A stretch of DNA of 64,000 nucleotides from Stappia sediminis (lineage in GTDB: Bacteria; Pseudomonadota; Alphaproteobacteria; Rhizobiales; Stappiaceae): positions 432,370 through 496,369 of the forward strand of contig NZ_WUMV01000007.1 in assembly GCF_009826895.1 (NCBI RefSeq). Direction: 5' to 3'. Position numbers and translations under genes: made by a program. Below the pieces are notes generated by a model. That model saw only the letters and a program-made list of their open reading frames with translations, searched no databases and was not told the origin of the DNA. Below, piece after piece: positions 18,958 to 28,260 of the stretch (within the stretch, counting starts at the first letter, position 1; every line of letters begins with the position of its first letter).

Positions 18958-19629
18958 TCAAGCCTGCGGGCTCACACCAAGCCCTACCGGGCAGGAGACG
19001 CCCGTGCCGCCGAGCCCGCAATAGCCGCCCGGATGCTTGTGGAGATACTGCTGATGGTCCACTTCGGCGAAGTAGAACGGCTGCCACTCCTTGATTTCCG
19101 TCGTGATCTCGCGGTTGACGCCGGCATCTTTCAGCGCCTGCTGGTAGGAAGCCTTCGTCTTCTGCGCGGCTTCGCGCATTTCGTCGCTGGCGTAGTAGAT
19201 CGCGGAGCGGTACTGCGTGCCGATATCATTGCCCTGACGCATCCCTTGCGTTGGGTCATGCCCTTCCCAGAAGCGCTGCAGGATCTCCTCGCGCGAAATC
19301 TGCGAGAGGTCGAAGACGACGCGCACCGTCTCCGTGTGGCCGGTGCGTCCGCTGCACACTTCCCCGTAAGTCGGGTTTTTGGTGTAACCGCCGGAATAAC
19401 CGACCGCCGTCACATAGACGCCCGGCGTCTGCCAGAACAGCCGTTCCGCACCCCAGAAGCAGCCGAGGCCGAACTGCACCTCTTCATGCCCCTCCGGTAC
19501 GGCAGCATCGATCGGCCGGCGGTTCACCGTGTGCAGCCCCGGCGTCATGATCGGCTGGTCGCGGCCCGGCAGCGCTTCCGACACGCTCGGCATGCTCACC
19601 TTTTTCGTCAACATGGACATGAATGACAT
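18958..19629 (-). CDS. msrA: Peptide-methionine (S)-S-oxide reductase MsrA
   Basis: A 223-residue thioredoxin-dependent repair enzyme that reduces methionine-S-sulfoxide. The catalytic motif GCFWGAE is present, with the surrounding [13 protein letters not shown] and [11 protein letters not shown] typical of MsrA. The C-terminus has the glycine-cysteine tail ([17 protein letters not shown]) carrying resolving cysteines. The start at 19627-19629 is preceded by GAGGAAAA. There is no signal peptide, so it should be cytosolic. Confidence 0.95.
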   Translation of the reverse strand: MSFMSMLTKKVSMPSVSEALPGRDQPIMTPGLHTVNRRPIDAAVPEGHEEVQFGLGCFWGAERLFWQTPGVYVTAVGYSGGYTKNPTYGEVCSGRTGHTETVRVVFDLSQISREEILQRFWEGHDPTQGMRQGNDIGTQYRSAIYYASDEMREAAQKTKASYQQALKDAGVNREITTEIKEWQPFYFAEVDHQQYLHKHPGGYCGLGGTGVSCPVGLGVSPQA

Positions 19630-19824
19630 GATGTTTTCCTCAGGTTCTGCGCGAAATACGAAAACGGACGGCCATGCCACACTCTCTTTCGCCTGGCGCA
19701 CAGGGCCGGCTAAAGAGCGGTGTGTCATGTCGTCGAATTGGGGCTATTTTATCAGACTGCAAGTTGCTGGAAAGCGGGTCCTGCCTTCACGTTCGCGACA
19801 ACTTGATGCCGCGCCTGTCGATGC

Positions 19825-20139
19825 TCAAGCAAGTTCGCCCCTGCGCCGGCGGCGATCGCCCAGCCAGACCAGCAGAAAGCCGAGTGCGCCGAAGCTGATC
19901 CAGACCGGCTGCTGCAGGATCCAGAGGATGACCGGATCCCAGAGGCTCGGATCGACATAGCGCTGCACGGCGGCCTGCGAAAGGTTGAGCGTCGCCGGCG
20001 ACCATTCGTACCAATATTGGCCGAGCGGCTTGATCGTCCATTGCGCGGCGGCGATCGTGCGTGTCCCGTCGAGCACGATCGCGACAAGCGCCACCGCTAT
20101 CAGCCACAGGCCGAGAATTCTTGCGATAAACTTCAGCAT
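19825..20139 (-). CDS. Small hypothetical inner-membrane protein
   Basis: A 104-residue protein with two membrane helices, one at residues 5-25 and one at about 68-93, joined by a soluble loop rich in Trp, Tyr and Pro (TIKPLGQYWYEWSP). It ends with a basic DRRRRRGELA tail, so that tail is probably cytosolic. No family name can be given, but such proteins are widely conserved in rhizobia near this type of core locus. It is the last core gene before the tRNA-Ser that marks the island edge. Confidence 0.65.
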   Translation of the reverse strand: MLKFIARILGLWLIAVALVAIVLDGTRTIAAAQWTIKPLGQYWYEWSPATLNLSQAAVQRYVDPSLWDPVILWILQQPVWISFGALGFLLVWLGDRRRRRGELA

Positions 20140-20353
20140 ACCCGACTGCCTGTCGCTCCGGCACCTGGCGCCGCCATTAAGCGGCGGGCGAAAGAGCCGT
20201 TGAATTTCCGTTTCTTAAGTAGCGGTCGCCACCAGCCATGGCAATCCTTCTCGCCATGTTGAAAAGCTTCGTGAAAACGACAATCACGCCTTGAAGTCCG
20301 GGGTTTGGTGGGTATATTGCGCTTCTCATGAGCGGACCATTGATCCGCTCTGC

Positions 20354-20443
20354 GGAGAGGTGGCCGAGTGGTTTAAGGCGCACGCCTGGAACGCGTGTAT
20401 ACGGGAAACCGTATCGAGGGTTCGAATCCCTCTCTCTCCGCCA
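20354..20443 (+). tRNA. tRNA-Ser (anticodon GGA)
   Basis: A 90-nt type II tRNA with long variable arm. The acceptor strand GGAGAGG pairs with TCTCTCC, the anticodon arm is CACGC-CTGGAAC-GCGTG with anticodon GGA, the variable arm is formed by TATACGGGAAACCGTAT, and the T arm is GAGGG-TTCGAAT-CCCTC. The CCA end is encoded. Its 3' end forms the left edge of a repeat that reappears at 49491, as expected where an island has integrated. Confidence 0.95.
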
Positions 20444-20804
20444 TTAAGTCTTTAACCGCAGAGACTTAATCTCTTCTCGGACCAGCCACCCGAATTCCCC
20501 CGGCATTCTGCGGAGTTACGCGTTCACGCTACGCGCAAACCGAACCAGAGAGCTCAAACCGGGGCGGGTCATCCCCGATTGTGTCGGCCAGATTTCTCTG
20601 CAGGCTCAAACGGCGGTTCGGTTTCCGCCAGCGCTCGAAACGGATAGTGGCCTTGACACCATGGGTGCTTCGGATTTCGTTGATTACGACGCGCTTGATC
20701 GAGCAAGCCTTATTCCTGAGGCTTCCAGGATCAGGTTGATCGATTGCGAGATTAAAACCGATCCCGGAAGATCAGCCTCATCTCAAGGTCGGCGTTGGGC
20801 CAAA
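20438..20804 (+). repeat. Direct repeat A1, left edge of accessory module A (attachment-site-like)
   Basis: About 367 bp starting with the last six bases of tRNA-Ser. It is repeated in the same orientation at 49491-49855 with many point differences (by eye well above 80% identity). The first 18 bases (CCGCCATTAAGTCTTTAA) are identical in both copies. They include an inverted repeat, ATTAAGTCT / AGACTTAAT (20443-20451 and 20462-20470), also intact in the second copy. The rest contains a decayed coding frame on the minus strand. Confidence 0.85.
20529..20770 (-). pseudogene. Decayed coding remnant inside repeat A1
   Basis: On the minus strand an 80-codon open stretch without a start reads sensibly (for example SLRNKACSIKRVVINEIRS and KPNRRLSLQRNLADT). 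The second repeat copy keeps the same frame and much of the same sequence but has an internal stop (FER-stop-RKPNRRLSLQ) and a later frameshift. The parallel suggests that both repeats descend from the 3' part of a real gene. The lysine/arginine-rich style is compatible with the C-terminus of a DNA-binding protein such as a recombinase, but no family was recognised. Confidence 0.4.
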
Positions 20805-20977
20805 AATTGGGTATGCCGACATTCGCACGGGGAGGCCGCAATAGCGCGATACGCCCAATGGCGAAATCCGTCGATATCGCGTCTACGGGTGTGCTCCATT
20901 TTCTGAATAGACCTTTTAATCCTGTGGCAGGGTTGTGCCGGACATCAGTCGGCTATGTGCCGCCGAAACCAGCCGAA

Positions 20978-23900
20978 TTAATGCCGGACTTCCGGCAGAG
21001 GATCGGTGGAGGCGACCATTAGCCAGTGGTCGATCACCGGCCCGTTTCTTCCCTTCGCATGCAGGTTCCTGGCCAGATCTATGCAATTCCTCCTGACGAA
21101 GGGCAGCGTGATCTTGTCGGTCGGGTTTTCCCCGTAGTCTGTTTCCAACCGCAAATCATCGAGTGCTTCGACAAGCATTTGAGTTTCAGAGTCATTCAGG
21201 AGGCCCCGTTGAACAAACTCCGAGGATAAATGAACCATGAGATGGAGATTCGGATATCTCCTGTTCGCAGTGGCTGCGCAGACGGCCCTCACGACACTGG
21301 TTGGTAAAGGCGGTAGACTGCTAGATTTGTTGTGCATCCAATCAGATACGACATGACTGGCGATGATACCCATCTGGCGGTCCCGGCTTTGCAGACCTCT
21401 GCGCAATTTCTCTTCCGCTTGGTCGACCGGAAGAATACGCAAGCGTACCAATTCCGGGAGAATAGCGATCGCCGACGGGACCTTTTCCGTTTCATCCAGC
21501 CAGGACGTCACGGCGGCTGTTTTCTCAGCCGGCCAGTTCGTTCGATCGAACACAGGCAGCAGGGTGTGGCGAACGGCTACGCCAAGCCTTCGAGCCACCC
21601 GATCATCGCCGTGATCAGAGAAGATTGAAGGTGTAGAAGCCTCACGCGGTCGCCACGCGATCAGGGTGTCCAGCAGGCGCTCAGCTTCCTCTTTGGTTGG
21701 AAAGCAGCCCGTGGTGGCGTTACGCCCCCGACCGCTGCCACGAATTTCCTCGATCACATACTCACTGAGCTTCAGTTGCTCGCCAGGAGGGGCGAAATAT
21801 TTCCTTCGGAAGAGATGTTCGGCACGCCCGGCGACGGGTTCCGGCAATGACAGAAGCGCACAGTCGTACAGGCCGGTATTTTCCGGAAGCACTTCATCGC
21901 CCTCGCACTGCGACCAAAGCGCTTCCCCGAATTCCCTGATCTCCCGCGCATGCAAATGCCCCTTATCGTGAAGCCAACAGAGTCGCCATATGGCCAGAGG
22001 CCTTGACTTCTCTTTGTCCGTCCGGGCGATCGTGAGTAATTTACCGATGCGAGATTTCCATTCCTGATTGCTCTTCGGACGGCGAACACCCTCCAGCGCC
22101 AGGTCGCCGATCAATTCCGGCCAGTCATTGAACGGAGGCGACCACCCCACTTCGCCGGGGAGCGGCACATTCAGGAGATCTAGAACTCTGCTGCCCCGGT
22201 CCGCCGGTGGCATGGCTTCGAAGGCGCGAGCCAAGAAGTTCTTGAGACCGCCAATCAACATTGGGTCGTGGAAACGCCGATCCTGAACCAGCGGCAGCGC
22301 TTCATCGAAGAATTGCGCACCGATATCCGATGGAGCACGAATCACGATGCGGGACAGAAATTCCATCAAATTACGCGTTCGCTGAACCCAGCGAAGTGAT
22401 CTTCTGCCTGCGTTTGGGGGCTCAAGCCGGTCAACACCATAAGATACAGCGGTTCTCAGCCTGCCCGTCAGTTCGCCGCAAATGTCCTCCGCCAGAGAAG
22501 CAACGGAAGGCCGGTCGTAAATCGTATCAAGCGTCTTGTTCGTCGCATGGAGGTGTACGCGCATTCGGATCAGATGCTTCCATAGCCCGTCGCGGGAAAT
22601 ATCCTCAATGGACTGTTCCATACGCTCGCTTAACAGGATCATGAAATCCAGCTTGGCGGGAATTCCGGCCTCATCGGCATAGCGATACAGCAGGTCGGCT
22701 GCCGGCACCTGGGTCCAACTGGTCCAGCGTGTGGAGTTGGAACTGTCAGTGTAGCGGCCTGTGTCGAACTTCGGGCGAATGTCGGTCGCTGTCGCGGCCT
22801 TAAACCGGGTCTTGGCGATGTCCCGATCCAGATCATGCAGTTCATCCCATGGATCGCATTTGTGCGTGTGGAAGATCGTCGGCCAATCATCGCTCCAATT
22901 GAAACCGGAATGGATTGCCGTTTGATCACGTCTGACGGGATGGTGATCCATTGCAGACCATAACCAGCCCGCCACAGCAAGACGTGACATGATCCAGATG
23001 GAGGTCCGGTCCCGCGCGAAGCGCTCTTCCAGCTCTCCGGTCACATCCGCGATCAGGTCAGCGGCCTTATCCGTCTCATCAAATTCGGTATGCAAAGCGG
23101 CGCACCGCAACTTCCAGGCCGGATCGTCTCCCGAGATTTGCGGGATCAGCACTTCCAGCTCCGCGAACTCCAGCCGATCTCTCGCCCGCAATGCCCTCTG
23201 ATATGTCGCGCGCGTCTTATCCTCCGGAAGGTTCGACGCATGCACGTTCAGCCATTCGTACCAATGCTCAAATCGCTCATCGTCATCCGCCTCGCGCGCG
23301 GCACGAAGCAGGATGAGAGCAATACGGCTCCGCTCCTCCAGAGGGAGAAAGGCGGACAAGTCACCCTCCACGCAACGGGCCGCGAGTTCGGGAAAGGGCT
23401 GGAGCACCGGCGACAATGAGATGTCCAGGAGCCAAGCAACCTCACAAATGAGCACGGCGAAATCTTCACCGGACAGGACTTTCGAAGCTTTTTGGACCTC
23501 CCCGAAAATTTCGTCTGCCCACCATCTAACCTGCTCGCGCTTACCGATGGGGCAAACTAGCCAACCGGGATATTGCCTGTGCAAGCGCTGAAGCTTTTCA
23601 ATTGTTTTCTTGAGAGCGTGCTGGAGATCGGTGTTTTTCTCCTCTGTGCCGTCTTCTTTCCCGCTTTTGCGACTATGGGCTTTCAGTTCCGAAAGATCCT
23701 CATCCCATGGCCAACGGTGGGCCGGTTTCGGCTTCGTCGCATGAAGAAACGACAGAAAATGCCTGACCGCCTCGGCATGGGGATCAGCTCCCTCCACCTC
23801 TCCAACGAGCGGCGAGAAGTCGACGGGCGTCACGTTAAGCGATTCCAGATAGCGCCGCCGGCTGGCCGTCAGGTCAAGTGCGCCGACCAGAAAGACACGC

Positions 23901-24622
23901 CGGGCATGGTCGCCAAGTTCATCACGAATCCAGCCGATCCACTCCGCGAAATTGGGATCGGTAGCCGAGAACCCCACGAGGCAGAGGTCATTCTCGAGAA
24001 GCACTTGACGAACGAGATTGACGAAGGGCGCGTATCGGCGCGGATAGGTTCGGTAGTCTTCTTCGGAGAAGATGAAAGGGGTATAGGAGGGCAGGCTTCC
24101 ATGGAGTTTGACGATCCGTGGCGGCCTTGTGCTGGCGATATCGTTGATGGTGTAGACCGTCTCGTATCGCCGCCTGTGATCCTGTGTGGCGGCGCGTTCA
24201 AGCAAAGTATCCCAGTTGGTGGTCAGGATGTCGTTCCACGGAAGCGACACAAGCTGCGAATGCAGCGGACCTGGCGTCCAAAGATCGTCGCGGATCATGC
24301 CGCGAATGAGACTTTCCAGTTCGATTGTCCCGAACTCCGCCTTGAACTCTTCGGCAAGCTGGAGAGCATTCGGCGTCGCCTTCCGGTTCGGATAAAGCTT
24401 TTGTTTCAGCCTTGATTCAAAATCGCTCCATAAAGGGGGTTCTGGCGACAGAGGGCTTGGCCGTACGGCATTCCTGCTGAACCCCGCGCCGACCATGATA
24501 GCAGCACCGCGAACCTTTCCTAAATTCCAGAGTGACTCCGACAGCTGCAATAGGGCGGGATAATCAGCAAGTTCTTTGAGATTAATTCCCTCGAAATCCT
24601 GCTTTTTGTTTTGAAAATTCAT
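20978..24622 (-). CDS. Large SIR2-domain protein, candidate anti-phage NAD-depleting effector
   Basis: A 1214-residue protein. Residues of about 36-290 form a SIR2-like Rossmann domain: GAGFS at 45-49 for NAD binding, TTNWD at 134-138, the catalytic-type histidine H174 in KLHGS, and VGFSATDPNF at 216-225. The remaining 900 residues are mostly helical, resembling the long sensor regions of defence-associated sirtuins (DSR type), which deplete NAD on phage infection (family knowledge). The ATG at 24620-24622 follows AGGA by ten bases; the longer open frame upstream does not read as protein. It is the only complete gene between the tRNA-side repeat and the recombinase cassette, so it looks like stand-alone cargo. 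Defence function is inferred. Confidence 0.75.
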   Translation of the reverse strand: MNFQNKKQDFEGINLKELADYPALLQLSESLWNLGKVRGAAIMVGAGFSRNAVRPSPLSPEPPLWSDFESRLKQKLYPNRKATPNALQLAEEFKAEFGTIELESLIRGMIRDDLWTPGPLHSQLVSLPWNDILTTNWDTLLERAATQDHRRRYETVYTINDIASTRPPRIVKLHGSLPSYTPFIFSEEDYRTYPRRYAPFVNLVRQVLLENDLCLVGFSATDPNFAEWIGWIRDELGDHARRVFLVGALDLTASRRRYLESLNVTPVDFSPLVGEVEGADPHAEAVRHFLSFLHATKPKPAHRWPWDEDLSELKAHSRKSGKEDGTEEKNTDLQHALKKTIEKLQRLHRQYPGWLVCPIGKREQVRWWADEIFGEVQKASKVLSGEDFAVLICEVAWLLDISLSPVLQPFPELAARCVEGDLSAFLPLEERSRIALILLRAAREADDDERFEHWYEWLNVHASNLPEDKTRATYQRALRARDRLEFAELEVLIPQISGDDPAWKLRCAALHTEFDETDKAADLIADVTGELEERFARDRTSIWIMSRLAVAGWLWSAMDHHPVRRDQTAIHSGFNWSDDWPTIFHTHKCDPWDELHDLDRDIAKTRFKAATATDIRPKFDTGRYTDSSNSTRWTSWTQVPAADLLYRYADEAGIPAKLDFMILLSERMEQSIEDISRDGLWKHLIRMRVHLHATNKTLDTIYDRPSVASLAEDICGELTGRLRTAVSYGVDRLEPPNAGRRSLRWVQRTRNLMEFLSRIVIRAPSDIGAQFFDEALPLVQDRRFHDPMLIGGLKNFLARAFEAMPPADRGSRVLDLLNVPLPGEVGWSPPFNDWPELIGDLALEGVRRPKSNQEWKSRIGKLLTIARTDKEKSRPLAIWRLCWLHDKGHLHAREIREFGEALWSQCEGDEVLPENTGLYDCALLSLPEPVAGRAEHLFRRKYFAPPGEQLKLSEYVIEEIRGSGRGRNATTGCFPTKEEAERLLDTLIAWRPREASTPSIFSDHGDDRVARRLGVAVRHTLLPVFDRTNWPAEKTAAVTSWLDETEKVPSAIAILPELVRLRILPVDQAEEKLRRGLQSRDRQMGIIASHVVSDWMHNKSSSLPPLPTSVVRAVCAATANRRYPNLHLMVHLSSEFVQRGLLNDSETQMLVEALDDLRLETDYGENPTDKITLPFVRRNCIDLARNLHAKGRNGPVIDHWLMVASTDPLPEVRH

Positions 24623-24659
24623 AGAAATATTATCCTCGTGAAAAATTAACTGGCAGAAA

Positions 24660-25222
24660 CTGAAACGTTCACCGGAACCTCTTCCGTATCGGAGAATCGG
24701 GCGGCAAAGCACTCCCGTCAAGCGATCTGATGGGAAGGCGCTTGCAAACCTTCTCCAGTTCTCCACCGCTGGGCTTTTCGTAGTCGCCGTTCTCCGCGCC
24801 CTCCAGAATGGCCAGGCGTCGGGCTTTGGCAACCGTGTTCACTTCTCTTGCGCTTGCCCCGCACGTCTCGGATAATATCAACCGCGCGTGACACGGTGAA
24901 AATCTCCCGGCCGTAGGACGCTCGTTCGAGCGGATCGTCATGTGGGGTTGCCCCCGGTCGCCATCGGCGGCACGGCGGGACGGGAGGCCCCACCGCGCAT
25001 TTCTCCCCTCAACGCCTTTGCCGATCGACAAGCACCCTGACCTTCGACCGGTGCAAGACCCTGTCGAATTCCTCCTCGTCAGTGAAACTGTAGGAGGTGA
25101 CGAAGGCTGCGGACCGGCTTTTTTACCGCTTCCCCGCGACGTGCCGCCATATGTCGCTGGAAAGAAGCACGACGCGCGCGTTCGCACCTACTGTCTCGTG
25201 CCAGCCGTCGCAGCACCAGTCA
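24660..25222 (-). pseudogene. Stretch with decayed coding fragments, possibly a PLD-like protein
   Basis: About 560 bp between the SIR2 gene and the recombinase gene contain no intact gene with a believable start. Short minus-strand pieces in different frames look protein-like, such as AAFVTSYSFTDEEEFDRVL and GREIFTVSRAVDIIRDV, followed by AKARRLAILEGAENGDYEK. This suggests one or two genes broken by frameshifts. The first piece vaguely recalls the start of phospholipase D-like defence or restriction proteins, which is only an impression. Confidence 0.3.
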
Positions 25223-26878
25223 TTCAGCATCCATCCCCACCGCTTCCCTCTGCTCTTGCCAATCGAGCGGCAAGTCAATGCGTTTGACGAGGGCGTCGAC
25301 GGTCAGATCGGGCGGTTGCGTTCCGGCAAGGATCGCCTCGACGATGTCGGGGGCGAGGAAGGCGAGCGGCAGAAGATGGCTGATGTAGCGGTCGGTCACA
25401 CCCTCCGCCTTGGCGATCTCAGCAAGCGAAGCGGCCCTGCCAGTTACGAGATCGCCGAACCATTTGTGCGCGCGGGCGAGTGCCTTCACGAGCGCCGGAT
25501 CGGCTTGATGGGGCGCGTTGATGCCCGGTGCTTGGATTACAAGGCGTTTCTCGACGCCGCGGCGTTTTAGACGCAGCGGGACGAAGTGCTCGATGGTTGC
25601 CGTTTCTTCCCCGGTGAGCGGCGCCAAGGTCAAGGCGAGCGTGATACCGCCCGGCTGAAGTGTCACATGCTCGACCAGCTGAAGGACATCTTCACACCAT
25701 TGTCCGGCTGCCTCCATCAGCCTTGGGAGAATCTCGAGAGACATGCCCGCGCACCGAGCCGCACCAGTAAGGCCGGAGGGATCGTCCAACAGGTTCCGGA
25801 CCGCGCTCTCGACGATGCGTTCAAGCTCGCGCGCCGGCAAGCGCCAACCTTCCCGGTTCGACGGGCCATTGCCGCGTGCCGAACCGGAGATCAAATGTCG
25901 GGAGACATAGTAACGGTAGCGGCGGCCCGACTTCACTGCTTGGGAAGGCGTCAGCGGCTCGCCAGCTTCGTCGAAGAGCCTGCCGGCCAAGGGACTGGGC
26001 GCCGTCTTGCGCGGAGCTTTCAGACGCGTGCTGCCGTTTTCCTCGAGCTGCGCCTGCACCGCCTGCCAGGTTTCCTGGTCGACGATCGCCGGATGCCGAC
26101 CCTCGAACACCTCGCCCTTGTGCGTGATGCAGCCGATATAAAGCGGATTGCACAGGATACGGTAGATATGCCCGCGGCTCAGGGAACGCCCGCCGCTCCT
26201 TCGCCCCCTGGCGCTGGTGAAGGCCTTCGAGACGAGGCCGTGGCGATCGCTCTCTTCCTTGACCCGCGGCACGGAGCCGAATTCCAGATAAAGACGATAG
26301 ATCGTCCGGACCGTCTCGGCCTCCGCCTCGTCGATCTTCAGCGTGCGGCCATCGACCTCGTAGCCGAGCGGCGTCGGGCCACCCATCCACATGCCTTTTC
26401 GCTTGGAGGCGGCAATCTTGTCGCGGATGCGCTCGCCCGTCACCTCGCGCTCGAACTGGGCAAAGCTCAAAAGCATGTTGAGCGTCAGCCGCCCCATCGA
26501 CGTGGTGGTGTTGAACTGCTGGGTAACCGAGACGAACGACACCCCATTGGTATCGAAGATATCGACGATCCTGGCGAAGTCGGGAAGCGAGCGCGTCAGG
26601 CGGTCGACCTTGTAGACCACGATGATATCGATGCGCCCCGCTTCTATGTCGGCCAGCAGCCGTGTCAACGCCGGTCGGTTCATCGAGCCGCCTGAGAAAC
26701 CGCCGTCGTCGTAAACCTCGGGCAGGATGCGCCAGCCCTCGCCGGCTTGGCTCCTGATATAGGCTTCGCACGCCTCCCGCTGTGCATGCAGCGAGTTGAA
26801 GGCCTGGTCGAGCCCCTCCTCTGAGGACTTGCGGGTGTAGATCGCGCAGCGCCGAGCTCCCGTCTTACCGGCTGCCAC
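25220..26878 (-). CDS. Large serine recombinase, copy A
   Basis: A 552-residue recombinase. The N-terminal resolvase domain has the catalytic serine region YTRKSSEEG (Ser18/Ser19) and the conserved YKVDRLTRS and QFEREVTGERIRDKI segments. A recombinase domain follows (GHIYRILCNPLYIGCITHKG), then a region with GRRYRYYVSRHLI, and a C-terminal helix-turn-helix-like part (LAEIAKAEGVTDRYISHLL). Such enzymes perform site-specific integration and excision through a Ser-DNA link. The start is GTG at 26876-26878, overlapping the DUF2924 gene by 14 bp. A 551-residue near twin is at 60209-61864 with the same neighbours. Confidence 0.92.
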   Translation of the reverse strand: MAAGKTGARRCAIYTRKSSEEGLDQAFNSLHAQREACEAYIRSQAGEGWRILPEVYDDGGFSGGSMNRPALTRLLADIEAGRIDIIVVYKVDRLTRSLPDFARIVDIFDTNGVSFVSVTQQFNTTTSMGRLTLNMLLSFAQFEREVTGERIRDKIAASKRKGMWMGGPTPLGYEVDGRTLKIDEAEAETVRTIYRLYLEFGSVPRVKEESDRHGLVSKAFTSARGRRSGGRSLSRGHIYRILCNPLYIGCITHKGEVFEGRHPAIVDQETWQAVQAQLEENGSTRLKAPRKTAPSPLAGRLFDEAGEPLTPSQAVKSGRRYRYYVSRHLISGSARGNGPSNREGWRLPARELERIVESAVRNLLDDPSGLTGAARCAGMSLEILPRLMEAAGQWCEDVLQLVEHVTLQPGGITLALTLAPLTGEETATIEHFVPLRLKRRGVEKRLVIQAPGINAPHQADPALVKALARAHKWFGDLVTGRAASLAEIAKAEGVTDRYISHLLPLAFLAPDIVEAILAGTQPPDLTVDALVKRIDLPLDWQEQREAVGMDAE

Positions 26879-27329
26879 GGACGCGCTCCTTCAAGCCGAA
26901 GAACACCGGGCCCGACCAGGGCGTACCGGTGATCTCGCGGGCGACCGCCGACAAGGAGCGGAACGATTGTCCGCGATAGACGACTTCGCGTTCCAGAACG
27001 ATGACCTCGTGCATCTCGCCCTGCCACTCCCGCAACAGCCGGGTTCCCGGCTTTATCTTGATGGATGCAGATTTGGGCGCCCGCCCGGCGGCAAGATCCG
27101 CACCGAGGCGCTTAAGCCGCCGACGTGTGGCAGCGGACACTCCGCCGAAGGCCTCTTCTTGCAGGCGATGGGCAATGGCGCGGCTCATGATGAGCCGCCC
27201 CAGTCGCCTGGGAGGGGGAGACCCATAAAGCTCCTGCCAGCGGGCTTTCAAGCCGTCGAGCGGGAGTTCTGGCAAGTACGCCAATTCCTCGCGCACCTGC
27301 TGTTTGCTGATGGATTTACGCCGGCGCAT
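26865..27329 (-). CDS. DUF2924 protein, copy A
   Basis: A 154-residue basic protein of the DUF2924 family, recognised by LKARWQELYGSPPPRRLGR, the RLLREWQGEMHEVIVLE strand, and the end segment FRSLSAVAREITGTPWSGPVFFGLK. These proteins usually accompany a serine recombinase; the PWSGPVFFGL segment resembles DNA-binding or RNase-fold hairpins seen in mobile-element accessory factors, but the role is unknown. It starts 4 bp after the DUF3489 stop and overlaps the recombinase start, so the three genes are translationally coupled. Confidence 0.85.
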   Translation of the reverse strand: MRRRKSISKQQVREELAYLPELPLDGLKARWQELYGSPPPRRLGRLIMSRAIAHRLQEEAFGGVSAATRRRLKRLGADLAAGRAPKSASIKIKPGTRLLREWQGEMHEVIVLEREVVYRGQSFRSLSAVAREITGTPWSGPVFFGLKERVRGSR

Positions 27330-27332
27330 TGG

Positions 27333-27944
27333 TCAAGCCTTCCCGGCGATCCGGTAAACGCGGCCGCGGCCTTCAACCGTTTCGGAGGTAATCGCGAAGC
27401 CAAGTTTCTTCTTGAGATTGCCACTGATCGCGCCGCGCACCGAGTGGGCCTGCCAGCCGATCGCTTCCACGGCCTCGGCGATCGTTACCCCCTCTTCGCG
27501 CTCCATCAGATCGATCAGGCAAGCGAGCTTCGTTCCAGGGCGCACGGTGGGCGTGATGTTGGTTTCCACATTGTCCGCCGCTGCAAGCTCGCCTCGGGGA
27601 TCACGGGCGACCGCGTTTCCTGCTTCTGGCATCGCAGAGGCATTGGCTGCGCACTCTAACTCCTCGGTGGCGGTATCGGCGTTGCCCGCTTCAACACCGA
27701 TCGCCTCCAGTCCGGCATCCGTGATGACGAGCGTCTGGCGGACGCTCTCCACCTCGCGCCAGGCCTCCTCCCCGTAATGCGTCGGCCGTTCGACCACAAA
27801 GCCGCGTTTCAAGAGACTTTCAAAGACGACCCGGGCCGCACCTTTGTTCAAGGACAATGATGCCGGCAGGGGCAGCAGGGTTCCCTCCTCCCGCTGCGCG
27901 GCCGCCGACAAAATTACGAGTTGGGTATCGGTAAGTCTGGACAT
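27333..27944 (-). CDS. DUF3489 protein, copy A
   Basis: A 203-residue protein. The N-terminal half (LTDTQLVILSAAAQREEG onward) looks like a winged-helix DNA-binding domain. The C-terminal half (RPGTKLACLIDLMEREEGV, then AVEAIGWQAHSVRGAISG) is the DUF3489 domain, also winged-helix-like. It is probably a regulator or directionality factor of the recombinase cassette (inference). The frame is open to 28010, but the ATG at 27942-27944 follows CGGAGG at good spacing. It is the first gene of the coupled cassette. Confidence 0.85.
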   Translation of the reverse strand: MSRLTDTQLVILSAAAQREEGTLLPLPASLSLNKGAARVVFESLLKRGFVVERPTHYGEEAWREVESVRQTLVITDAGLEAIGVEAGNADTATEELECAANASAMPEAGNAVARDPRGELAAADNVETNITPTVRPGTKLACLIDLMEREEGVTIAEAVEAIGWQAHSVRGAISGNLKKKLGFAITSETVEGRGRVYRIAGKA

Positions 27945-28260
27945 GATTGCCTCCGGGCGTGTCGGAGCCGCGGCGATCGCGACCCTCCCACTGCCCGAAG
28001 CCCCGAACATCCGACCGGTCAGGGCAGGCTTGGAGGCAACTTCAGCGCCTCAGCAGCATGCATGCTTGGCGCCGCGATGAAGTCCAGACCTTTCTCGCAG
28101 CGTCTCGGATCTTTTGCCCGATATCTGGAATCAATCAGACAGCGCCCGGAACACCGGCGACAAGCTCAAGCGTTCCCGGCAAGTAATAAGCCGCGTGCTT
28201 GCCTCATTGTCTCGCGCCGCGTCTTGGCCTCGGAACCAGTGGGATACGTAAACAGTCCCC

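Noticed and set aside
18301..19626. A 441-codon plus-strand frame across the CHAD-like gene and msrA
   Set aside because: Antisense to msrA, which has full catalytic motifs; typical shadow frame of high-GC DNA.
20978..28010. SIR2 plus Argonaute or HerA-type system
   Set aside because: No PIWI/APAZ protein or HerA/DUF4297 ATPase gene is adjacent; the SIR2 gene stands alone before the recombinase cassette.
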